Of a stretch of 64,000 nucleotides of DNA, positions 36,901 through 44,739 are shown piece after piece. The stretch is from Pseudoalteromonas sp. OOF1S-7 (GTDB taxonomy: Bacteria; Pseudomonadota; Gammaproteobacteria; Enterobacterales; Alteromonadaceae). The notes below the pieces were generated by a model. That model worked only from the letters and a program-made list of their open reading frames with translations. It was not told where the DNA came from and did not search any database. The stretch covers positions 434,001 to 498,000 of the forward strand of contig NZ_JAKRFZ010000002.1 of assembly GCF_022347765.1 (NCBI RefSeq), given 5' to 3'. Made by a program: the position numbers and the translations under genes. Position 1 is the stretch's first letter. Every line of letters starts with the position of its first letter.

Positions 36901-38692
36901 AGCGGGTAAAATGGTCATTGAGCACGCAGCCTTTAGCTGGCAAAACCTGACCAAAGAACTGTGTGAACTGATGAGCCATCAGTGTCACGAAAAGCGCATA
37001 AATCTGAATTTTTACTTTGATCCCGCTTTGGGCTACTGGCACAAAAGCGACCCTATCCGGATCCGGCAGATTTTACTCAATCTTGTAGGTAATGCCGTAA
37101 AGTTCACTAAAACATCTGCCAGTAAAACCGGAAATGTGGAAGTCTTTGTGTCACCCGCCACTGAATCCGGATACCTGGAGATCAGTGTCAAAGACAACGG
37201 CAAAGGGATGAGCGAGGCGCAAACTCAGGGGTTGTTTAAGCCCTTTGTACAGGCTGACGATAGCATACAGAGAAAATATGGCGGCACCGGGCTGGGGCTG
37301 TCCATTACCATGCGGCTTTGTGAGCTGATGAATGGCACCATAGTGTGCCACAGCCTGGAAGATGTCGGGAGTAACTTTATTGTCACCTTGCCTTTTGCAC
37401 CAAGCGAAACCGGTGAGCAGGAAATTGCGATTAGCTTTGAGGGCTTAACCGCTTATATCGTCTCTGATGATGATAAGTTTGAACAGGATTTGGCACACAA
37501 CCTCAGCGCTCATGGTATGCACTGTCAGTTAATCAGTGACGACGACCTCAATGCCTATTTGCTTGCCCGCCTGAATGTTGACTATTTGATTATTACGAGC
37601 GAAAAATACCAGCATCTGGTTACCAATGGCCAGGACATCATTTCCACTAACAGCGAACTCAAGTGCCTGGTGCTGGAGCACACCAATATTCAGATGCCTG
37701 CCATTGAAGGAGCGAATATTTATGCGCTTGAAAATAACCCATACTATGCATTCAGAGTGATTGAGAAGATTGCAACACTCGAAGGCCAGATCAGTCCTGA
37801 GCCAGATATGAGCCAGCTGGCAAGTGAAGAGCAGTTACCCACAATTGAACAGGCCCAGCAAAAGAATGCCTTAATTCTGGTGATAGAAGACAATGTCTAC
37901 AATCAGGACTTGTTTAAGCGCCAGCTTGCCTTGCTTGGACTGCAGTGCATTATTGCCGAGCACGGTGCCATCGCACTTGAGTTAATGCAGAAATATCGAT
38001 TCTCTTTGATCATCAGTGACTGTCATATGCCCGTCATGGACGGATATACCTTTGCGAAAACCTACCGTGAACTTGAAACACAAGGTAAAGTGCCCAGCCT
38101 GCCCATTATCGCGGCGACGGCGAATGCACTCAGTGGTGAGCGTGAAAAGTGTCTGACCGCCGGAATGGACGATTATATTTGTAAGCCCATTGTACTGCAT
38201 GCACTGCGCGCCAAAATTGAACAGTGGCTTCACAGGCCGCAGACTTCGGGGTTACCGGTTTTGAATGGTCATGCCACTGGGCTGGTTAGCACGGTAGTCA
38301 ACCAACCTGAAGCTGCCTTGTCCGATGCCCAGGCCAAAGTCAGTGAACCGGAAAAATCTTCAACACGTATTGTAGATTTGAATGTACTGGAAAATTATGT
38401 TGGTAGTGACAAAGCGATTCAAAAGCAGTTTTTGCAAGGCTTCTTGGCCGATTCTCGTCCTCTGGTTGAAGGCTTGAGTGCTAAAGAAGTGTCGCTCAGC
38501 ACCATTAAAAATACCGCGCATCAGTTAAAATCTTCGGCCAAAGCCATTGGGGCTCAGACACTTGCAGATGAGTTTTTCGCGCTGGAGCAAGCCGCCAAGG
38601 CGGCAGATGTTATTAAGGTACAGGCCTTACAAAAGGCCTGCGACGACAAGTTTAATGCCGCATGTGTGGAAATAGAAACTATACTTGAGTAA
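33977..38692 (+). CDS. hybrid sensor histidine kinase with NIT-like sensor, REC and HPt
   Basis: A 1571-residue membrane kinase with a GTG start behind AAGGAAAG. An N-terminal span is followed by a NIT-like helical sensor (residues about 30-280, FALQKERGYTFGLSERATGE), further spans near 293-312, 330-346 and 565-582, and a periplasmic segment between the last two. Two PAS-like segments and a coiled coil lead to HisKA (phospho-His in TMSHEIRTPMNG near 921), HATPase (NLVGNAVKFTK near 1035, GTGLGLSI near 1102), a degenerate receiver (about 1155-1260), a true receiver (phospho-Asp in SDCHMPVMDG near 1348) and an HPt (His in NTAHQLKSS near 1513). It heads a four-gene signalling operon. Confidence 0.9.
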   Translation: MQVQFKIIVWLMVVLVSLLSLDRFARSYFASHHQVKATRDSLKNIHHMQQISNAIFALQKERGYTFGLSERATGETLSQLNQYRNDSNTALSDIAIQSAQNQNLLSSLPSTAELMSLRALFDQRLLTREQAMTLYTAKIDALLDLFLAIELKIAADAVNSHLYSLTRAIEQAGKLRAHTYAMLNNTLDNRASAIFELSTLHNTHLALLTNTPFSESIVKQITALQTQPQNQTLNDVLLLLERTGHSTFNAQQWWQQKTQYIELLITIVSTQLTAHQQQLSTELKAHDSTKLDYALYAVIAFVGIVLASTLLWRTLGYSKKPKRHQTPVKLSQLLLLLGLIVSFIMSEHDISQGELSNGLYTRSANELSNNLAYSVIAIDNLWLKPLAERLHTLSITKQPVFSNATGTEYIGKFTLSDNDLVGLFPATLPVQKLQKTITDSITRQGPQSLSLALMSDSNNKLYSVSTAPQASANGLSDILLVLIQPIDDTLTKILKMPVAYQGITTHLLFNDIVIGRNDYSTGQAAMLPKNGLELIHQNFALGFTVRATQDPEQIEGYINTLQQEFSVQLALLLTLSLTALVLAHRAQNRIIEQLQHSEAQLDKERLLLSNSEQIVGMGSWEWQQGSRDVLLSKTLKNLMSVKSSGKYVPYTEVLRKLTHSSRRVLFNHLRTQTLDSQIRLTLSFCDEQESEKQLEVIMTSHQSDASDSLCVVGVVRDISEQVAQQQRQGKYQASLQAARQEALDRMKEAETQRHEVQQLLHRNRETESLLEATLDSIPAFILLLDGDANIRLINRFWYKSKRLNLEESGLFINTLMRVNDNLIDVISLLPLSNKKPLLEALASAKTRDLYYKDMEICYQLDGAKMWFEVILTNIMCNDKKYMLLYQHDITQRKNDATTLADAKETAEAANKAKSRFLATMSHEIRTPMNGVVGMLDILSQSRLSDEQRHLTSVAKNSAMMLLRIINDILDFSKIEAGKMVIEHAAFSWQNLTKELCELMSHQCHEKRINLNFYFDPALGYWHKSDPIRIRQILLNLVGNAVKFTKTSASKTGNVEVFVSPATESGYLEISVKDNGKGMSEAQTQGLFKPFVQADDSIQRKYGGTGLGLSITMRLCELMNGTIVCHSLEDVGSNFIVTLPFAPSETGEQEIAISFEGLTAYIVSDDDKFEQDLAHNLSAHGMHCQLISDDDLNAYLLARLNVDYLIITSEKYQHLVTNGQDIISTNSELKCLVLEHTNIQMPAIEGANIYALENNPYYAFRVIEKIATLEGQISPEPDMSQLASEEQLPTIEQAQQKNALILVIEDNVYNQDLFKRQLALLGLQCIIAEHGAIALELMQKYRFSLIISDCHMPVMDGYTFAKTYRELETQGKVPSLPIIAATANALSGEREKCLTAGMDDYICKPIVLHALRAKIEQWLHRPQTSGLPVLNGHATGLVSTVVNQPEAALSDAQAKVSEPEKSSTRIVDLNVLENYVGSDKAIQKQFLQGFLADSRPLVEGLSAKEVSLSTIKNTAHQLKSSAKAIGAQTLADEFFALEQAAKAADVIKVQALQKACDDKFNAACVEIETILE

Positions 38693-38759
38693 AAAGTATG
38701 CCCACACAAGACGTATTCAGGACTATACATGCTCAAAACGCAGGGTCATAAAAGGCAAG

Positions 38760-39965
38760 ATGAATAATCTGATCAGAGTAATTGCAATTGATGACAACCA
38801 GTTGATTATTACCCAACTGGAATTGTTACTACAACAAGTTGCCCGGGACGTCGACTATCATGGCTTTACCGCAGGCCGTCATGCTTTGGACTCCGGGCTA
38901 TGCGACTCCGCGTCGCTGATTTTTTTAGATCTGAACATGCCTGAAATAGACGGGATAGAATTACTGCGTATTTTTGCCGATGCCAAACTGACAACGCCGA
39001 TAGTGCTACTCAGTGGCGAAGACAAAGACGTACTCGAAACCGCCAGCAATTTGGGCACAATGCATAATCTCAATATAATTTCCAACATAGATAAACCCGT
39101 GTCTTTGCCACGATTGAAAGCTCTGCTTGAATGCCTGGACCAACACCACAGAGCCTCACCCATTCTGCCAGACAAGCATTATAACGCCAGTGATATCCGG
39201 ATTGGTCTGGACCGGCAGCAATTTAAAGCTCACTACCAGCCCAAAGTATCGCTGGAATCGCTTAGTGTAATTGGCATGGAGATACTGGCACGCTGGTATC
39301 ACCCTTTTGATGGCATCATATCGCCCGGCGAGTTCATTCCTCAACTGGAACGCGCCGGTCATTCGGCGGAACTCTCGCTGCAGCTATTAACGCAAACCCT
39401 GGTACTCTACAATAAACACTATGAACGGGTTAAATCTCTCAATTTCAGCCTTAATCTCAGCGCTGGAGCCCTGTATGACATTGAACTGCCTAACAAGCTC
39501 GCCACTTTGTGTGACCAGCACTCAGTGCCGCGCAAGCAGATCATTCTGGAGATCACCGAAAGTCAGTTACTGGATAACCTCCCCCGTACACTGGAAGTGT
39601 TATTGCGTTTTAGATTAAAGGGCTTTGCGCTGTCAATTGACGACTTTGGTACGGGGTTTTCAAGCTTTACCCAGCTCAACCAAGTGCCCTTCAGTGAGCT
39701 CAAAATTGACCGTAGCTTTGTCCAGAACTGCGATACAGATAGCAAAAAACAAGCGATTGTCTCTGCTACATCTGATTTAGCAAAAAAATTGTCGCTCAAG
39801 ACCGTTGCCGAAGGCATAGAACATGCGGGTGAGCTAAACTACTTACGTATGTGTGGCATTGATGTCGCACAAGGCTTTTTGTTTGCTAAGCCCCTGGCCA
39901 CTGATGCCTTGTTGAACTGGCTGGAACACCATTTAAACAAACCTCTGGCGGAGTGGGGAACATGA
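38760..39965 (+). CDS. response regulator with EAL c-di-GMP phosphodiesterase output
   Basis: About 401 residues from the ATG at 38760 (MNNLIRVIAIDDNQLI), after AAAAGG. The receiver spans 1-125 with phospho-Asp in LIFLDLNMPEIDG. The EAL domain spans about 145-395; the signature is GMEILARW in place of the usual EAL, with Glu kept, and the other catalytic groups are present: NLSAG, EITES, DDFGTGFSSF, KIDRSFV and AEGIEH. It should hydrolyse c-di-GMP under control of the hybrid kinase encoded just upstream. The stop overlaps the next start by four bases. Confidence 0.88.
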   Translation: MNNLIRVIAIDDNQLIITQLELLLQQVARDVDYHGFTAGRHALDSGLCDSASLIFLDLNMPEIDGIELLRIFADAKLTTPIVLLSGEDKDVLETASNLGTMHNLNIISNIDKPVSLPRLKALLECLDQHHRASPILPDKHYNASDIRIGLDRQQFKAHYQPKVSLESLSVIGMEILARWYHPFDGIISPGEFIPQLERAGHSAELSLQLLTQTLVLYNKHYERVKSLNFSLNLSAGALYDIELPNKLATLCDQHSVPRKQIILEITESQLLDNLPRTLEVLLRFRLKGFALSIDDFGTGFSSFTQLNQVPFSELKIDRSFVQNCDTDSKKQAIVSATSDLAKKLSLKTVAEGIEHAGELNYLRMCGIDVAQGFLFAKPLATDALLNWLEHHLNKPLAEWGT

Positions 39966-40321
39966 GCCAAAGTGCTATCCTCATAGACGATAACTCGTTA
40001 TTTCTTAAGCTACTGAGCAGTCAGCTAACCTCGTTGGGGGTTACTGTGTCGCAGGCAAGAGATAAGCAGGAGCTACTGGCACACCTCGAATCTAACTGGT
40101 ATGACTGGGCATTTATTGATGCGCACCTGGAAGACGGCGAATGTGGGCTGCAACTGGCCAATGTACTGATAGAGCAGCAATCACACCATGACCGACTCTG
40201 CACTTTGGTTGGGATGTCGGGCGATGAGATTTGTGCCAGTCGCTATGCCAGTGCAGGTATCAATAAGCATTTTGTAAAACCAATAACTTTGCAACAACTC
40301 AGAGCGCTGCTCTGTCCGTAA
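39962..40321 (+). CDS. single-domain response regulator
   Basis: A 119-residue receiver starting at the ATG (39962) that overlaps the EAL stop (ATGA) and follows GGGGAA. The acidic pair is IDDNS, the likely phospho-Asp is in AFIDAHLEDGE near residue 54, and the Lys is in KHFVKPI near the end. It has no output domain, so it may serve as a phosphate sink or relay between the kinase HPt and another partner in the operon. Confidence 0.82.
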   Translation: MSQSAILIDDNSLFLKLLSSQLTSLGVTVSQARDKQELLAHLESNWYDWAFIDAHLEDGECGLQLANVLIEQQSHHDRLCTLVGMSGDEICASRYASAGINKHFVKPITLQQLRALLCP

Positions 40322-40368
40322 GTGATATAGCAACGAGGTAACAATCATGTTCCGGGAAGTCGAGTACA

Positions 40369-41589
40369 ATGACAGAAAATAGCCCCAATCACGCACAACG
40401 TCGGCCTCAGGTCATTATTATTTGCGACAAAACCGACGAACTAACCGGCGTGATAGAGATTATTGAAGCCCATACCGACGCCTATCGCACTGTATTTCAC
40501 TGGGAAGAAACGGCAGAACTCATAGTAGAAACTAACCCGTCTATTATTATCATGGCAAAAAATGATGTTGCCGGCAGTATTGAGACCTATACTGAGTTAT
40601 CGAAACAAGGCCTGCTCAATTATCCACACAAAAACATTTTGTTATGCGAAAACAAAGAATCGGGCATTGCATTTAAATGTTGCATGAAGGACATCTTCAG
40701 CGACTACTTTGTACACAAACCCATGTACGAAAACTACCGTTTCAGAATGATCTTGCACAATGCATTAAATGAAGTGTCAGGCAGCAAAAAAAGTGCAGAG
40801 CTTCAGGAGGCGCATTTTGGCAAAATGGATAATCAACTGCGGGTACTCATTGATGACGTTGCACAGCACAGGTGCAAAACCGAAGATAATTTTGCACAGA
40901 CACGGGATAAAATTGCGCAGCAGCAGGGCCACAATGACGTGCAACGACAAATGTTTGAGCAGCTCAAAGAACAACATATTAACCCTTTAATTACGCAGCT
41001 GGAACACCAGCTCACTACCAGTGTGGAATTACTCAAATCTCAGCTCAAAGATAAACAGGTCTCTCTGGCAGAGTTGTCTGCATTGCTGACCGAAAGGCGT
41101 GTCCCTCGTAGTGTATCGGCAGCTCAGACTCCCCCCACCGAAACAGCGCCCTCTGCACCTCCTAAACCGGCATCACCAGCTGCACACACGCCCCCCGAAA
41201 TCCCCAAAAAAATGCGTATTTTGGTGGTTGAAGACAATGAAATATATCGCGAAATGCTGCTTAGAATACTTCGAGAAGAAGACCATATTACCGAATACGC
41301 CACAACCGGTCTTGAAGCCGTGAAGCTCTTGAGGAAGAAGAAATTTGATATGGTGTTTATGGATCTGTTTATGCCTGAACTGGATGGCTATAACACCACT
41401 AAGAACATACGGACCTTCAAACACTGTAAAACACTCCCCATTATCGCCCTGTCCACGAACCGCAACAAAGAACTGATCCGTAAATGGGCAAGCCTGGGCC
41501 TGATGGGATACATCACTAAGCCCTCGACCAAACTGGCCATTCTTAAAGCCATCGATAAAGTTCAGGGTAGTTACAACCCCGCTCACTGA
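40369..41589 (+). CDS. REC-coiled coil-REC response regulator
   Basis: A 406-residue cytosolic protein. Residues 10-135 resemble a receiver but lack the usual acidic triad (VIIICDKTDE at the start; IIIMAKN where the phospho-Asp is expected). A coiled coil (about 140-245) and a Pro-rich linker follow. The C-terminal receiver (about 280-402) is complete: VVEDNE, phospho-Asp in MVFMDLFMPELDGY, Ser in ALSTNR and Lys in YITKPS. It closes the signalling operon, with 47 bp to the preceding gene. It may scaffold or link the kinase to a motility or attachment apparatus; the output is not visible. Confidence 0.82.
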   Translation: MTENSPNHAQRRPQVIIICDKTDELTGVIEIIEAHTDAYRTVFHWEETAELIVETNPSIIIMAKNDVAGSIETYTELSKQGLLNYPHKNILLCENKESGIAFKCCMKDIFSDYFVHKPMYENYRFRMILHNALNEVSGSKKSAELQEAHFGKMDNQLRVLIDDVAQHRCKTEDNFAQTRDKIAQQQGHNDVQRQMFEQLKEQHINPLITQLEHQLTTSVELLKSQLKDKQVSLAELSALLTERRVPRSVSAAQTPPTETAPSAPPKPASPAAHTPPEIPKKMRILVVEDNEIYREMLLRILREEDHITEYATTGLEAVKLLRKKKFDMVFMDLFMPELDGYNTTKNIRTFKHCKTLPIIALSTNRNKELIRKWASLGLMGYITKPSTKLAILKAIDKVQGSYNPAH

Positions 41590-41672
41590 AATAACAAATA
41601 AACAACAATGCTTTTGACGCTTTCGCCCTACACTTATTAATATGAGTGACGGTTATCACAGCAGAGGTTGTT

Positions 41673-43826
41673 ATGGGTAAAAAAGCGGGCGTCATTTTTC
41701 TTTTAACCTTGCTCTTTGGAGCAATTCTTGTTGCAGTCTTCCAGTATTACCCTCACCAAGATGAGGCGGGCACACGACAGATCACTGCGATTGCACAGCC
41801 TGCTGCTAACCCATTATTGCGCTTTACGCCGCATGTGTCCCAAGTTCCGAGACCACCAGAGTCATTTGATTTTCCCATTGCACTGGGTGCAACGGGCCCG
41901 GTCAACAACCTTTACTCAGGTCCTAACCAGTATCCTTTTTTCTGTATGACTCAGGAGTCGGAACTTGGACAGCCTCTGGTAGACAATCAGCAAGGCCTGG
42001 GAGTACCGGTATTTCAGGGTGAGCAAATAGTGGGGTACAGCAAAGACTGCTCCTTGCCCTCACAATTATTTTATTTCACTTTGGTAGAGCAAGACGGAAG
42101 TTTCTCAGCTGTCAGGCTTGATGAATATACTGCCCGCTCACATCATTCTTCACCATTGTTCAGGGTGGAACAAGGCACCATAAATCGCTTTATTTACACT
42201 TTAGTCATGCCAATTTCTAATCAGGAAGTTGGAGACAGGCATGGTCAGTCTCAGTGGAATAAAAAGCTCATCTATCAATTTAATGGCGGCTCAGGGATTG
42301 GTTACAGGCAGGGCCGACAAAAGGCCTCCCGGGTAATGACACGTCAGGCACAACAGTTGCTCGATGGCTATGCGGTAATCAGCTCCAGTGGCAACAAAAC
42401 CAGCTACACCTACAATATGCTGCTGGCAGAAGATACCGCAAGACGCGTTAAGCAGCAGTTTGTCAGCCTCTATGGCGCTCCCCTTTATACGGTGGGCATT
42501 GGAGGCTCCGGTGGTGGCCTTGCGCAATATCTGATTGGGCAAAATAGCAAAGGGATCCTGGATGGACTGATCCCCCTTTACAGCTACCCGGATATGATCA
42601 CACAAACAACCTATGCATTAGATTGTGACTTGCTGAATAACTACTTTACTTTCCGTTCTGATAATCCAAAAGCCTGGCGAGACTGGGAGCGCAGAAGGCA
42701 AATAGAGGGCCTTAACGCAATTAATGAATTTCCACAGAAAGCGGGGTTTTTACAGCCTCTGAATCAACTCATGGCCGGGTTTGTCCCTTCATTTCCTGAT
42801 GGCAACAGTGAGTGTATTAATGGTTATTTTGGCTTGTCTGCGTTTATCAATAACCCCAGACAGGGCTTTTTACGACCCTTTTTTTCTGATCAAGTCGTTA
42901 CGCAAACGCGCTGGAGTTACTGGCAGGATCTCAAACATATCTTTGGTACAGACGAACAAGGTTTTGGCAGAAGCACCTGGGACAATGTAGGCGTGCAATA
43001 TGGATTGAATGCGCTGCGTGAGGGACAGATTACCTTTGCTGAATTTGTTCACATTAATCACCACATTGGTGGCTGGAAACCTCAACCTGAGATGCGTCAG
43101 GAAGAAATTGCCTTACCGCTTGGCACCCGTGTCCCGATATGGCTCACTTTGTGGGGCAACCATAATATAACCAAGGCATCAGAGGGCCCGGCAGCCAGAC
43201 ATCAGGGTTCAATACAAGCCATGGAACTGGCATATCGTGCCGGGCAGGTATTCATAGGTAAAGTCGATTTACCCATAATTGATGCCCGCCACTATCTGGA
43301 AAACGAGCTGGATATGCACCATATGTCAGCCTCTTTTTACAGCCGTGTGAGGATTGCGCAACATAAGGGACACAGCGACAATCACGTGATCTGGGTTGCA
43401 CATAAAGATCACAACCCTACAACGGCAGCCTTTGCCGCTATGGATGACTGGCTGCGCGCTATGAAACATAATCCGCAGTTAAGCGCTACAGCTGCAAAAC
43501 CCGCTTCATTGCAGGATACCTGCTTTAACCAGGACGGCAGTATTTACGCTGCCGGCTCGGACGTTTTTGACGGACAATGGAACAACAAGCCTCTGGGTCA
43601 GTGCCAGAGCCGCTTTCCAATGTTTAGCACAAGCCGTATTCAGGCCGGCGGAGGCTGGGGTGGCGACATGTTCAAATGCCCGCTCGTCAGCGTTGAAACA
43701 GCCATACAAAGAGGCTGGTATTTACCATTTGATGCTCGCCCTCATCTGGATACCCTCAGGGCAACTTTTCCACAGGGCGTCTGTGATTACGAAGGCCGTG
43801 ACCTTGGCAGGCCCGGTGACTTATAA
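41673..43826 (+). CDS. DUF6351-type secreted alpha/beta hydrolase
   Basis: About 717 residues from ATG 41673 (MGKKAGVIFLLTLLFGAIL), six bases after AGAGG. The N-terminal hydrophobic stretch is a signal anchor. The central region has the nucleophile elbow VGIGGSGGGLAQYL (Ser near residue 275), with FNGGSGIGYRQG as the oxyanion-side loop before it and a late SDNHVIW that could hold the His. The architecture matches DUF6351 proteins, secreted hydrolases related to tannase/feruloyl-esterase-type folds; the substrate is unknown. It stands alone; the MITE-like element begins just after it. Confidence 0.7.
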   Translation: MGKKAGVIFLLTLLFGAILVAVFQYYPHQDEAGTRQITAIAQPAANPLLRFTPHVSQVPRPPESFDFPIALGATGPVNNLYSGPNQYPFFCMTQESELGQPLVDNQQGLGVPVFQGEQIVGYSKDCSLPSQLFYFTLVEQDGSFSAVRLDEYTARSHHSSPLFRVEQGTINRFIYTLVMPISNQEVGDRHGQSQWNKKLIYQFNGGSGIGYRQGRQKASRVMTRQAQQLLDGYAVISSSGNKTSYTYNMLLAEDTARRVKQQFVSLYGAPLYTVGIGGSGGGLAQYLIGQNSKGILDGLIPLYSYPDMITQTTYALDCDLLNNYFTFRSDNPKAWRDWERRRQIEGLNAINEFPQKAGFLQPLNQLMAGFVPSFPDGNSECINGYFGLSAFINNPRQGFLRPFFSDQVVTQTRWSYWQDLKHIFGTDEQGFGRSTWDNVGVQYGLNALREGQITFAEFVHINHHIGGWKPQPEMRQEEIALPLGTRVPIWLTLWGNHNITKASEGPAARHQGSIQAMELAYRAGQVFIGKVDLPIIDARHYLENELDMHHMSASFYSRVRIAQHKGHSDNHVIWVAHKDHNPTTAAFAAMDDWLRAMKHNPQLSATAAKPASLQDTCFNQDGSIYAAGSDVFDGQWNNKPLGQCQSRFPMFSTSRIQAGGGWGGDMFKCPLVSVETAIQRGWYLPFDARPHLDTLRATFPQGVCDYEGRDLGRPGDL

Positions 43827-43832
43827 CGGAGC

Positions 43833-44127
43833 TTATACCAATTTCACTAAATACCTGTTCAATTTGACGGAGCAAATATGACGCTAACAGCGTTAAAAAC
43901 TTCTCATTTAGAACCTTATACCTTAGACATAGGTTCACAAATTTTTGCCTCGCCTACATGGACGTAGGTGCCTCAGTGATAGCAGGACGCGGGAGCAGTG
44001 TTATCGACCCTATTTTCTCGCCTCAAAATAGAACATTTAATTAAGCAAATTGGTATTAACCATGCAACTGCTGGGGTCCTGCGGGCCCGCATTGGGGTTG
44101 TCGCCAAATGAAAGTAAATTGGTATAA
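43833..44127. mobile_element. MITE-like non-autonomous element
   Basis: The ends are a perfect 12-bp inverted repeat, TTATACCAATTT at 43833-43844 and AAATTGGTATAA at 44116-44127, about 295 bp apart, with another inward AAATTGGTATTA-type end at 44047-44057. The inside has no gene and can fold into hairpins. No clear target-site duplication is seen. Its small size and matched ends are those of a miniature inverted-repeat element mobilised in trans. Confidence 0.6.
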
Positions 44128-44186
44128 CCTCTTTACGACAACGCTGCGTTGCACTAAGGTGAAAAATAAACATGCAAGGAAATCCT

Positions 44187-44543
44187 ATGGAAGCACTTTT
44201 CTCTTATGGCACATTACAACAGTCTCAGGTTCAGCTGGATAACTTTGGTCGCTTACTCGATGGTGACGCAGACAGCCTGGTTGGATATCGGCTTGGACAG
44301 ATCAAAATTACCGATACGGAGGTACTGAAAAGTAGTGGCAAGGCGTACCATCCAATCCTCATCCATACCGCAAACCCCGACGATGAAGTAGCGGGCACTG
44401 TATTCATGATCACGGAGCTGGAGTTAATACGTGCTGACCGCTATGAAGTTGCGGATTATGTCAGACAGGCAGCCATTCTGAAATCTGGAAAAACCTGCTG
44501 GATCTATGCCGCCAGTGACAGCGCAACCCTGGTGGTAGATTAA
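44187..44543 (+). CDS. gamma-glutamylcyclotransferase-like (AIG2/GGCT) protein
   Basis: A 118-residue protein that I start at ATG 44187 (MEALFSYGTLQQSQVQLD), seven bases after AAGGAA; an in-frame start five codons upstream is weaker. YGTL at the N-terminus is the substrate-loop motif of the GGCT/AIG2 fold and the catalytic Glu is in PDDEVAGTVF near residue 71. Such enzymes cyclise gamma-glutamyl groups, for example in glutathione or gamma-glutamylamine turnover. It follows the MITE-like element and has no operon partner. Confidence 0.85.
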   Translation: MEALFSYGTLQQSQVQLDNFGRLLDGDADSLVGYRLGQIKITDTEVLKSSGKAYHPILIHTANPDDEVAGTVFMITELELIRADRYEVADYVRQAAILKSGKTCWIYAASDSATLVVD

Positions 44544-44739
44544 CCAACCTAAGACAAACTAACTCTATATCAATTTCCTCTTTGTTTCTGGTAAGTTGTT
44601 AGTTCAAATCCGGATAACCTCAGCTTATCTCGATGTTGCCTGCTCAACGGGTTATTTAACGCACTACAGCGATATATGGTCTCTAATTGCTTTCCTATCT
44701 ATCTCGTTACGTTAATACTGATGAAAAAGGATTGTAAAA

